From Methanomassiliicoccaceae archaeon (lineage in GTDB: Archaea > Thermoplasmatota > Thermoplasmata > Methanomassiliicoccales > Methanomethylophilaceae), in the NCBI GenBank assembly GCA_009780795.1, contig WQZJ01000002.1, forward strand, positions 1 through 39,037: a stretch of 39,037 nt of DNA. The letters run 5' to 3'. The notes beneath the pieces are model-generated. The model did no database searches. It was not told where the DNA came from and was given only the letters and a program-made list of their open reading frames with translations. This document shows, one piece after another, positions 30,997 through 39,037 of this stretch. Both the position numbers and the translations under genes were made by a program. The stretch's first letter is position 1; the number at the start of each line of letters is the position of its first letter.

Positions 30997-31776
30997 TTAA
31001 CGCCTTGACTTGGGCTTGCCGAAGTTCTTCACCGGTTTGCGGTACACGATGAAGAGGACGATCAGCAACACTATGAACAGTATTATCAGGATCGTCTCTA
31101 TCAGCGAGTAGTCGTTCTGTCCGACATAGAACGTCGTCATCTCATTCAGACCGGGGGCCATCTGCGGGATCGGCCCCACCTGACCCTCAAGCATCATCCA
31201 GTGCGCTCCCTTGGACAGACCTTCGGTGGCCCAGTCATAGGTGATCGTCTCCCTAGCACCCGCATCGATGTTGACCATTCTGTCACTTCCGACGACCCGC
31301 TCCCCGTTGACGACGAACCATACGTCCATGTTCACGATCGCACCGCCCGCCGAGTTGTCTATCGTCGCCGACAGTCTTATCGGCGTGACCACCGTGAGCG
31401 GAGCGGTCTTCGTCACCGTCGTCGTCTCATCGACATCGGTGTACGTGAACCTGACGTTCAGTGTGTACGTGCCTGCGGTACTCGGTGCGGTAACGGTAAG
31501 CGTGACGCCGTCCATATCCACGGTGGTCCTGCCTCCCGCTGAAACAGAACCTACGGTACTGCCGTTCGAATCCCTAAGAGTTGCAACGAAACCCACCGGC
31601 TCGGTGCCGCCTTCGGCGTATATGGTGTACGTTATGGTCCTGCTCGTGGCGACGGTGTACGAGTCCGCCCTTATGTCGGCGTACGTGTTTATACCGTCCT
31701 CATCAGCGGACGCGGACGCGGCGAACACGGACACGGCCATGCTCGCCAGGAGCACGATGCTCATCAATGCGATCAT
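30997..31776 (-). CDS. Secreted, C-terminally membrane-anchored Ig-like protein
   Basis: A 259-residue envelope protein. The N-terminus MIALMSIVLLASMAVSVFAASASA is a signal peptide, although it lacks the usual basic n-region. Two beta-rich domains follow (about residues 30-125, SYTVATSRTITYTIYAEGG to KTAPLTVVTPIRLSA; and 125-215). The C-terminal membrane helix IETILIILFIVLLIVLFIVY is followed by a basic tail. The ATG overlaps the AglB stop (ATGA), so it is made from the same transcript and may be a partner or substrate of the glycosylation machinery. No specific family is recognised. The stop is TAA. Confidence 0.75.
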   Translation of the reverse strand: MIALMSIVLLASMAVSVFAASASADEDGINTYADIRADSYTVATSRTITYTIYAEGGTEPVGFVATLRDSNGSTVGSVSAGGRTTVDMDGVTLTVTAPSTAGTYTLNVRFTYTDVDETTTVTKTAPLTVVTPIRLSATIDNSAGGAIVNMDVWFVVNGERVVGSDRMVNIDAGARETITYDWATEGLSKGAHWMMLEGQVGPIPQMAPGLNEMTTFYVGQNDYSLIETILIILFIVLLIVLFIVYRKPVKNFGKPKSRR

Positions 31777-34700
31777 CTTTTTCGTGAGAACACCCCCCTT
31801 CTCATTCCAAGCCAGAACACAAGAAGCGCCGCGAGTAATATCAGCGCTATGAGTGCCCATACTATGTCCGGCATGCCGTTCAGGCTGCTGAACAGGTTAT
31901 TGCCGCTCGCGGTCTGGTTGGTGACCGACAGGTTCGTCATTATCTCCTCCATAAGTATCGTTCCCGATACGGTTCCCGACGCTGTTGTCGAGGAGAAGTT
32001 CATCTCGAGCCCGGACGGCTGCGGAGCGTCCGACTGCACCTCGTTGATGCTTATCAGTCTCACGTAGTACGTCACGACCGCCTTTCCGGGGATCGTTATC
32101 GTCGCGACATCCGTACCCTTTGCCAGTACAACGTTGTCTGCGTCGACTATGGACACGAACCAGTCATCGTCCATTCCTGCAGGTATGTCCACCCACAGGT
32201 CGAGCTCGACCCATTCGTCCTTGTCGTTGCTGAACGTCGCAGCGAATCCATACTCGTTCTTGCTTATGCGATTGCCGTTCGTGGATGTGTCATCCTCGGT
32301 CAGCGAGCCTTCCTTGGCCGGGTCCATGGTATCGAGTGCCTTCATCTGCAACGTATCTCCGAGGAGATCCCTCACTGCCAGGGAGAGCTGATCGCTTCCT
32401 GCCCCGACCTTGCTCGTGTCGTAATACGCGACCATCACGACCGAGTGCGTCGTGCCGTCGTTCGGTATCACCGCATAGTTCGTCGCTCCGGCGCCGCCGA
32501 CGGAGAACATCGGCATGGACCAGCTCTTGTTCGGAACAAGCACGACAGTGGAACCGTGGTTGTTCGTCACGTCCATCGTGAACGTTACTTTGGCCATCGT
32601 GTTGACGCCGGCCTCGAACACCGTTCCCGTGACATCAATGACCACACTCGGGTCCATCTCGAAATCGAACGTCGCGGACGTCGTTATCGGCGGTGCCGGC
32701 AATGCCGTCGTCAGTTCGTATCCCTCCATGGTCACATCGGTTATCTCTATCTCCGTTCCGGTCGTGGTTATCAAGTAGTAACCTCCGGAGTTCGTCGTTA
32801 CTGTGAACTCCTTTCCGTCAACGGTGTACGTTATCGTCACACCGCTGAGCGGTTTACCGTACGCAGAGACGGTGCCATCCACGGCGAACGCCGCGAACGT
32901 CACCGGCTCAAGGCCGACCTCCATGTTCACGACCGCCTTGCCGTCGTCGTTCAGTATGTCCTCGATGTCGGGCACCGTCCATATCTCTGTGAACGCTCCC
33001 TTGGCCTGGTCATTGACCCTCGCGCTGAACTCGTACACAATGGCAACGCCGTCCATCATCTTTGGAAGTGATGCCTCGTACTCTCCCTTCGATATCGGCA
33101 CTACGCTCGTTCCGGTGAGCGTACCGGCGGTCATGGTTATCGTCATCTCGCCGTCCGCGATCCTTCCGACGTATCCGGAGACCGTTATCTTCTCTCCGCC
33201 GTATTCGGACATGTCTATCTCGGACGCCGCCGATATATCATCGACATCTGCGTACGCTATCCGCTTCCCGTCCTTGCTCTCAACTATCACCGTACCGCTG
33301 AACTCATCATTCTCGTCCAGAACGACGTAGTACCTCTTATCGGTGGACGTGGCGTTCCTGGCCGTGTCGAAATCGCGTACCGTCATGTTCTTGAACGTGA
33401 CCTTATCGTCCTTGTCCTCGGTCGTGATGTGCAATACCATCACATTCGTCGCCTTCTCCAGTGCGTCTATCTCGACCTGGCCGGCGAACAGCGTCACATT
33501 ACCGCCGAAGTACGGTCCGACCGTGCCTGCGACGGACGATGCCGGTTCGACGACCAGCGCGTGCGAGCCTGACCTGATCAGCATGTACGGGTCAAGCGGA
33601 TTAACGGGTTCGCCGTTCACCGTCACTATTACGTCAGCGACCACTACCGTCACGTCTATATCAGTGTTCGGAGGGGTCGTGCCCGTTCTGAAGTGCACTG
33701 TCTTTGTGCCCGGTTCTCCATCCTTCGCCGCCGGTACGATGGTTGTGAATTTATCCTTCCATCCGCCGGAGCTGGTGTTGCTGAACGATACGTACTCCGC
33801 TTCGAGTGTCACGTACAGTTTGGTGTCCGTGTAATTCTTCAATTCCATCGCCGGACCGATGACCACGTTAACGTCTATGGCAAGGTCCTTGGTGCCGTAA
33901 AGGTCCATGAACCATTCACGGCTGTGATCGGCGTTCAATACCGTCTCGGAGGTGTCCACCTCGTTGTATATCGCGTCGAAGTCATCTATCACGGTTATAC
34001 CGTCCACCTTGACCGACCCGTGCGGGGATGCGGTCACCTCTATCGTCACGTCTGTCACGAACGGATCGAACACTGCGCGCAACGTCCTTCCGGACGACGG
34101 CACGGAGTTCGTGTAGTCGTTCACCGCATTCGAGAAGTCGGTGCTGTCCGTGAATGCCACATCCGAGGAGCGCAGGACCACGTACTGCGTGGCGCCCGTC
34201 TTGTTCGCCAGGTTTATCGTCGCCCTTCCCTCGGCTGTTTGCGTCACCGTGACGTCGAATATGTCACCGATCTGTGAGACGTCAACGCGCAACGTGACCG
34301 TTACGAGCACCTCCGGATCGAATGACACGGTGTCATCGTAGAACGCGCTGACGGTCGTCGTGGCGCCCTGCAGTATGCGTGTTATCACCTCTCCTGCCGG
34401 TGTGCCCGTGGCGCCCACCCTGAGCTTCATATCGTCGTCCTGGGCGCGCAGCGCGACCCACAGGTCTGCGGTGGACGTGTTCGTTATCGCTATCTGCGAC
34501 ACCGCGTCCGTACCCGTGGTGACCACACTGATCGAGATGTCCATATCGCCCACTGTCACCGTTGTGCCGTCATCGTCCACATCGAACGACCCCCCTGCAC
34601 TGGTCTTGGGCATCACGAACGTGTCCTCGATACCGACCGGCCAGACAGTTATGTTCCTGCCCGTCTGGTCAGTGGCGTTGGCTGTGCTGGCCAGCACAGC

Positions 34701-37700
34701 GGCGTTCGTCGGCGCCATGAACCTGGCATCCATCGTCGGCGTGTGGCCGAACAGCCGTTCCGTATTGGAGTTATAGCTGCTTCCGACAGTTGTGCCGCCG
34801 TTCCTCGGTATCATCATGTAGTAGACGCCGAGCGCATCCGTCGAAAGGATCACTTTGTGCACCTTGCCGTCTATCGTCGTTGTAACGACAACCGGCACGA
34901 ACGCCACCTTCGACGTCGTCGTTGTGGCCACGTATCTGACCTCACCTCTTCCGATTATCGCATCCAGCAGTTCTATGTTCAGCGATATCGCATCGCCGCC
35001 GTCGACGGTCAGCGTCCCTATGTACGCCTTCTTGACCAGTGATGTCGCATACGCGTACACGGTGTAATCCCCTTCCGGCAGATACGTTGTGAACGTCGTC
35101 ACGCTGCTGTCCTCCGGCACTCCCATCGGAATGGTTATGATCAGACCGTCGCTCCTTATGAATGATACGACACCTGCGGCCGCCTTGTCCTTGGCGGCGG
35201 TGTCGACCATCGTTATGTCTATCCTCTGCTCTCCGGCGAGCCATGTGCTCACCGTGTTGAGCTTGCTGACCTTAGAGTAATGCGGCTCATCGAACACCGC
35301 TATCTCGATCTCCAGGTCTGTCCCGGTGCCCCATGTGGCATCTATCACCACGGAGCTAGAACCGGGTACGGCTATCAGCCCTTTGATCGGACCTGTGGAG
35401 TCAGCGAACGTTATGTCCGAGGTCAGCGACACATATAACGTGGCGCTGGTATTGTTCGTTATCTCTATTTCCGCCGCACCGGTGACGGATGTGATGACCT
35501 CAACATCGATCACTGTCGTGAATGTCACCGAGGATCCGACGGTTTCCACATCAAGGGTCGTGTCCCTGCCGAGGTCGCCCGGTATCATCCTCGTCGCCGA
35601 GTATCCGGATGCGTCCCCGTAGTCACCGACCGGTACGTGCACGGTCGCTGTGGTGCTCTCTGCTACGACCACGGCGGTGTACGCGCCCATCCATGAGTAT
35701 GCGCCGTTGGTGAGTGTTATAACATCACCCTCCTCGACACCGTTTATCGTCACTTCAACCGCCTCTACCATTATCACGGAGAGGTTGGATGCCGATCCGA
35801 GCCTCGCCGTGAATGCGGTCGACATTGTCGTCGAGGACGACGAGACGAGCATCCATGTCTGAGCCGGTACGCCGTACTCGTAATCCGTCAGCTGCACCGT
35901 GTAGTTACCGGGTGCCACGTTCGTCCTGGCCACTCCTCTGTCATCCGTTATCGCCGAGCCCACTATCTCGCCGTTCTTGTCGATTATATCGACACTGGCA
36001 TCCGGGATCAGCGCGCTGAACCTGTCCCTTACCGTCACGGCCACCGCCACAGTCCTGACGTTTATCTCGCCGACGTCCATATCGCCCGAATAGAGCGTGA
36101 ACGTTCCGGTGTAGATATCCGCCCCCTTGAGTGACATCACTACGGTATACACATCAGGGACCAGCGAATGTTCGAACTCGAACAGATCGTTCGGATTGAA
36201 CGAGTACTCCTTACCGGAGCGGCTCCCGGCCATCTTTATCTCTATCTCCCTTACCGTCTCGACGGGTGTGTAGCTCGGAAGACCGACTATCAGGCCGACC
36301 AGGTCGGCCATCACTATCTCTATCGTCGGGTTCGCGTCAAGCACATCGGAGAGCGAACCTATCACGACCTCCATCGCATAGACGGAGCCGCTGTGGAGTC
36401 TTATCTCAAGTGCGGTCATGTCTCTCGGGTCGCCCTTGCTGTCGTTCACCGGGATCATCATGCTGTATCTGCCGTTCTCGTCGGTGATCGTTATGCCTAT
36501 GAGCTTCGGGTTCCCCTCCTCATCGGGGTCGTTCGGGTCGTAGAACGACACAGTCATCCCGTTCACCTTGTTCTCTGTGCAACCGGTACCGGCGACACAG
36601 CCGGCGCATACGGTGCAGTCCGGCGTCACGACCGTTCCCTCGAACAGTTCGCAGTCCGCCTCGTACTTGAGGAACGATATCCCTCCGAGATAGTTGATCA
36701 GACCGCCGTCCGCCGCCTGTCTCGCCTGGGCCTCCGTACCGTTCAGCAGCACCCAGTCCCCGCTCGCGTCGTTCTCGGGGTTGTACATAACCCACCATTC
36801 GTCCACCGTGAAGTTGCTGAGCCCGAATCCGGGATACGCCTTGTAGGTGCCGTCGCTGAGCATCAGACCTCTCATCAGCGTGCTGAACGAGAGGGAGGGG
36901 TCGTTATGCAGCGCCTTGTAATCCTCAAGCGACATCCCGACCAGCGCGCGCCACAGCATGGTCTCGTACATTATGTCGTTGTAGTAGTAGTAATATCCGA
37001 AGTACGGGATGCCGGCCCAGAAATATTTCGACGGGGCGGCGTTGCTGTCCAGATAGTAGTCGTTAAGGTACGCCATGGTGCTGAACAAGCTGTTGTCACC
37101 GAAGTACAGCGGTAGCATGCTGCCTGTCACGCCCACGTATCCTATCTTATTCCCGGTCTCGTCTATGACCTTGTTGTACAGCGCGGCGATCTCTCCGTCG
37201 GTGAATGCCGACGTCAAGTAGTGTGACGCCACGAAGTACATGGCATTCTCCTCCGACACGTCATAATCGGTCGGACCGAACGTGTCCGGGTTCATCCTCA
37301 CATAATCGATGTTCGATACATCCGGTTCAAAGGATGTCGGGACCTTTCCGTCGTAGACTATCCTCAGCAGGTTCTCATCCACACCCGCGGTCGCCCAGAA
37401 CTGCCTGCTCTCAACGAGCATCAGTCTTACCGTCATCGACGCTATCGCCTCCGACGGCGTCCCCAGTAATATATTGGATGCTGCTGACACGCCGTTACCG
37501 AAATGATCGGCCACCACTTGGAAATTACCTTTGGCGGCGGCTTCGGCACCGTAATCGAGCCATGTGACCAGGGCTCCGTCCTTATCCTTTCCGGCGTAGG
37601 TGTCCCACGCTGTGGAGAGGTTCCAGTTGTTGTCCTTTATGTAATAGTTGGTTGCGCCGAGATAGTTTATACTGTCGGAATCCGGGGAACCGAGGTGCAT

Positions 37701-39037
37701 GTCGGCATTGTAGTTCGCCTTCTCATTGCTGGGTATGCTTGCGTCGACCGCGTACAGCATGTTCGGCATCAGCAGCACGAACACCGTCGCCAGGACGGTT
37801 ATCAGCGGCACCGGACGGAGTATCTTCCTCCAGATCGTCCTGAGCGAGCATCCTTTGAACGCGGCCACGTAATCCTTTATATGGACGCGTCTGAGCACCC
37901 ATACTATGACCACTCCGGCACCGATAGCGTACATCGGCGCCGCCAGGTATGCGAGGTCGATGTTCCTCCAGCTCATGTACAGCATGGCGACGAACCACAT
38001 CGTTATGAACATGTAAGGTTTCGAATCGGCATTCTTCGGAAGGTCGAACAGCCTGTATGCGGCCACGATGAACGCGAACCACATCGTCACCACGCCGGCG
38101 TATATCGCCTGCGTGGACAGTGTGACCGACGAGTATGCACCGACCAGTGAACCGAACTTACCGTCTGCGTACGGATAGAAACCGGACGTCATCGCGGCGT
38201 ACAGCGACGGTGCCATGAACGCTATCGCGGTAAGCGTGACTATAGCGATCGCCAGTGACACTGGGAACGTTATCACCCAAACGCGGTGATATGAGACCAG
38301 AACCGAAATTATGATTATCAGGAGCGCCAGTACCAGCGGGCCTGCCACAAGCGTGTACATCCCCATTACCAGCGCATAATACAGCGAACTTATCAGGAGC
38401 GCGACCACCATGACGAAACCGTACACCGCCACCATGCCCATCGCGCTCTTCCCCCTAAGGCGGTCGAGGACCGCCTGGACCAGCATTATGAACGAGATTA
38501 TCGTGATCACGGAGAGGAATCCTATCCATGAGAGCATCAGCGCCGTCAGCGACAGTGTCGCGAACAGCGTGTTCCTGAACACCGCCTTATCCTTGAACGG
38601 TGCGAGGAACGCTTTCTTCACCGATGCTTCGTCCGCGGGTTTGAACGCTTTCACCGCTCTCAGCAGGAACAGCGTCATCAACACGAAGAAGAACACGAAG
38701 TACGCACTCTCGGTACCGTTGGAGAACACCGTCTGCACTATGGCGACGGCCGATATCGCGAAGAACGCAGCTGCGACGATCGCGATCCTGCGGCTGAACA
38801 TCTCCCTTGCCAGGAGATATACCGGAATGCATGTCAGCGCGCCTACGATCGCCGTGGAGAAGACGAGCGCTGCGCTTGCTGCCTCGGATACGGAGTATCC
38901 GAACAGGGTCAGCGGGTATGCGAGCATCGCGACGGACCAGTCGAACAGCGGCGGGCTATGGTTCAACCCGCCGAACGGGTAGTTAAGGGCGGGGTCGGTG
39001 ATCACATGACCTCCCGTTACCAGTATCCTTTCGATCA
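31773..39037 (-). CDS. aglB: Oligosaccharyltransferase AglB (STT3) with very long Ig-like tail, 5' end missing
   Basis: Membrane enzyme transferring lipid-linked oligosaccharide to Asn in N-x-S/T sequons outside the cell. The frame is open to the right edge; about 2,421 residues are visible and the first few dozen are missing. The N-terminal DPALNYPFGGLNHSPPLFDW is typical AglB. About a dozen membrane helices follow, to about residue 410. The catalytic signature WWDYG appears as WLDYG near residue 482. The STT3 globular part runs to about residue 830. After it come a cysteine cluster (CTVCAGCVAGTGC), carboxypeptidase-regulatory-like beta domains, and repeated modules with N-x-T/S sequons. A C-terminal helix (DIVWALIALILLAALLVFWLG) and a basic tail end the protein. 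Archaeal AglB is normally about 750-1,000 residues, so about 1,580 residues are extra. The stop is TGA, overlapped by the next gene. Confidence 0.88.
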   Translation of the reverse strand, partial: IERILVTGGHVITDPALNYPFGGLNHSPPLFDWSVAMLAYPLTLFGYSVSEAASAALVFSTAIVGALTCIPVYLLAREMFSRRIAIVAAAFFAISAVAIVQTVFSNGTESAYFVFFFVLMTLFLLRAVKAFKPADEASVKKAFLAPFKDKAVFRNTLFATLSLTALMLSWIGFLSVITIISFIMLVQAVLDRLRGKSAMGMVAVYGFVMVVALLISSLYYALVMGMYTLVAGPLVLALLIIIISVLVSYHRVWVITFPVSLAIAIVTLTAIAFMAPSLYAAMTSGFYPYADGKFGSLVGAYSSVTLSTQAIYAGVVTMWFAFIVAAYRLFDLPKNADSKPYMFITMWFVAMLYMSWRNIDLAYLAAPMYAIGAGVVIVWVLRRVHIKDYVAAFKGCSLRTIWRKILRPVPLITVLATVFVLLMPNMLYAVDASIPSNEKANYNADMHLGSPDSDSINYLGATNYYIKDNNWNLSTAWDTYAGKDKDGALVTWLDYGAEAAAKGNFQVVADHFGNGVSAASNILLGTPSEAIASMTVRLMLVESRQFWATAGVDENLLRIVYDGKVPTSFEPDVSNIDYVRMNPDTFGPTDYDVSEENAMYFVASHYLTSAFTDGEIAALYNKVIDETGNKIGYVGVTGSMLPLYFGDNSLFSTMAYLNDYYLDSNAAPSKYFWAGIPYFGYYYYYNDIMYETMLWRALVGMSLEDYKALHNDPSLSFSTLMRGLMLSDGTYKAYPGFGLSNFTVDEWWVMYNPENDASGDWVLLNGTEAQARQAADGGLINYLGGISFLKYEADCELFEGTVVTPDCTVCAGCVAGTGCTENKVNGMTVSFYDPNDPDEEGNPKLIGITITDENGRYSMMIPVNDSKGDPRDMTALEIRLHSGSVYAMEVVIGSLSDVLDANPTIEIVMADLVGLIVGLPSYTPVETVREIEIKMAGSRSGKEYSFNPNDLFEFEHSLVPDVYTVVMSLKGADIYTGTFTLYSGDMDVGEINVRTVAVAVTVRDRFSALIPDASVDIIDKNGEIVGSAITDDRGVARTNVAPGNYTVQLTDYEYGVPAQTWMLVSSSSTTMSTAFTARLGSASNLSVIMVEAVEVTINGVEEGDVITLTNGAYSWMGAYTAVVVAESTTATVHVPVGDYGDASGYSATRMIPGDLGRDTTLDVETVGSSVTFTTVIDVEVITSVTGAAEIEITNNTSATLYVSLTSDITFADSTGPIKGLIAVPGSSSVVIDATWGTGTDLEIEIAVFDEPHYSKVSKLNTVSTWLAGEQRIDITMVDTAAKDKAAAGVVSFIRSDGLIITIPMGVPEDSSVTTFTTYLPEGDYTVYAYATSLVKKAYIGTLTVDGGDAISLNIELLDAIIGRGEVRYVATTTTSKVAFVPVVVTTTIDGKVHKVILSTDALGVYYMMIPRNGGTTVGSSYNSNTERLFGHTPTMDARFMAPTNAAVLASTANATDQTGRNITVWPVGIEDTFVMPKTSAGGSFDVDDDGTTVTVGDMDISISVVTTGTDAVSQIAITNTSTADLWVALRAQDDDMKLRVGATGTPAGEVITRILQGATTTVSAFYDDTVSFDPEVLVTVTLRVDVSQIGDIFDVTVTQTAEGRATINLANKTGATQYVVLRSSDVAFTDSTDFSNAVNDYTNSVPSSGRTLRAVFDPFVTDVTIEVTASPHGSVKVDGITVIDDFDAIYNEVDTSETVLNADHSREWFMDLYGTKDLAIDVNVVIGPAMELKNYTDTKLYVTLEAEYVSFSNTSSGGWKDKFTTIVPAAKDGEPGTKTVHFRTGTTPPNTDIDVTVVVADVIVTVNGEPVNPLDPYMLIRSGSHALVVEPASSVAGTVGPYFGGNVTLFAGQVEIDALEKATNVMVLHITTEDKDDKVTFKNMTVRDFDTARNATSTDKRYYVVLDENDEFSGTVIVESKDGKRIAYADVDDISAASEIDMSEYGGEKITVSGYVGRIADGEMTITMTAGTLTGTSVVPISKGEYEASLPKMMDGVAIVYEFSARVNDQAKGAFTEIWTVPDIEDILNDDGKAVVNMEVGLEPVTFAAFAVDGTVSAYGKPLSGVTITYTVDGKEFTVTTNSGGYYLITTTGTEIEITDVTMEGYELTTALPAPPITTSATFDFEMDPSVVIDVTGTVFEAGVNTMAKVTFTMDVTNNHGSTVVLVPNKSWSMPMFSVGGAGATNYAVIPNDGTTHSVVMVAYYDTSKVGAGSDQLSLAVRDLLGDTLQMKALDTMDPAKEGSLTEDDTSTNGNRISKNEYGFAATFSNDKDEWVELDLWVDIPAGMDDDWFVSIVDADNVVLAKGTDVATITIPGKAVVTYYVRLISINEVQSDAPQPSGLEMNFSSTTASGTVSGTILMEEIMTNLSVTNQTASGNNLFSSLNGMPDIVWALIALILLAALLVFWLGMRRGVFSRKR

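Noticed and set aside
36168..37115. 315-codon plus-strand ORF opposite AglB
   Set aside because: Shadow of the AglB frame; no family resemblance, and it lies over the conserved STT3 region.

Overview
This window reads as an archaeal chromosome, most likely from the class Thermoplasmata and plausibly a Methanomassiliicoccales-type methanogen. The archaeal assignment rests on GatD/GatE, ribosomal protein eS17, an HVO_0476-type zinc-finger protein, an AglB oligosaccharyltransferase, an archaeal translin and an RqcH/NFACT protein. Several genes (hypE, the translin, the HAD phosphatase, rqcH, the rhomboid) have a TATA-like box about 24-28 nt before the start codon, which implies leaderless or near-leaderless mRNAs. 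HypE and HypB point to a NiFe-hydrogenase user. The order-level placement is inference only: no methanogenesis, pyl or rRNA gene is present. Of about 35 gene ends that I read, roughly 25 are TGA, 6 TAA and 4 TAG.

Layout. 1-2.3 kb: the 3' part of purL, converging on a DNA-3-methyladenine glycosylase preceded by a small DUF4177-like gene. 2.4-7.0 kb: a minus-strand surface-protein locus. It has a secreted Ig-like plus 14-repeat RCC1 protein, then one in-frame TAG, then eight putative-Ig repeats and a C-terminal membrane anchor. The two halves look like one polypeptide split by an amber codon. 7.2-10.3 kb: an accessory patch with an MNT nucleotidyltransferase and a broken HEPN partner, a degenerate tRNA-Pro, an AAA/DUF4143 ATPase behind a duplicated operator-like repeat, a tRNA 3'-end remnant, a VapBC pair and an intact tRNA-Arg(TCG). 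10.4-16.4 kb: hypE, a DUF1015 gene, a radical SAM (SplB-like) gene, DUF3795, a 43-codon ORF, tRNA-Thr(GGT) and rqcH. 16.4-19.6 kb: a second VapBC plus a third orphan antitoxin, tRNA-Arg(GCG), eS17 and a nuclease-helicase (DUF2075) protein. 19.6-24.4 kb: thyX, a TraB-family gene, a HAD phosphatase, a rhomboid/MBL/zinc-finger operon and a HemK-like methyltransferase. 24.4-31 kb: gatE-gatD, hypB-purD-truA and a translin. 31-39 kb: an exceptionally long AglB (over 2,420 residues, 5' end outside the window) translationally overlapped with a small secreted membrane-anchored protein.

How it fits together. Core functions (purine synthesis, tRNA charging and modification, dTMP synthesis, ribosome rescue, hydrogenase maturation) are interleaved with two toxin-antitoxin/mobile patches next to tRNA genes and two large envelope loci. 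The most unusual points are the amber-interrupted RCC1-Ig surface protein, the AglB with a tail of about 1,580 residues containing repeated modules that carry N-glycosylation sequons, and the tRNA-derived repeats bracketing the ATPase module.
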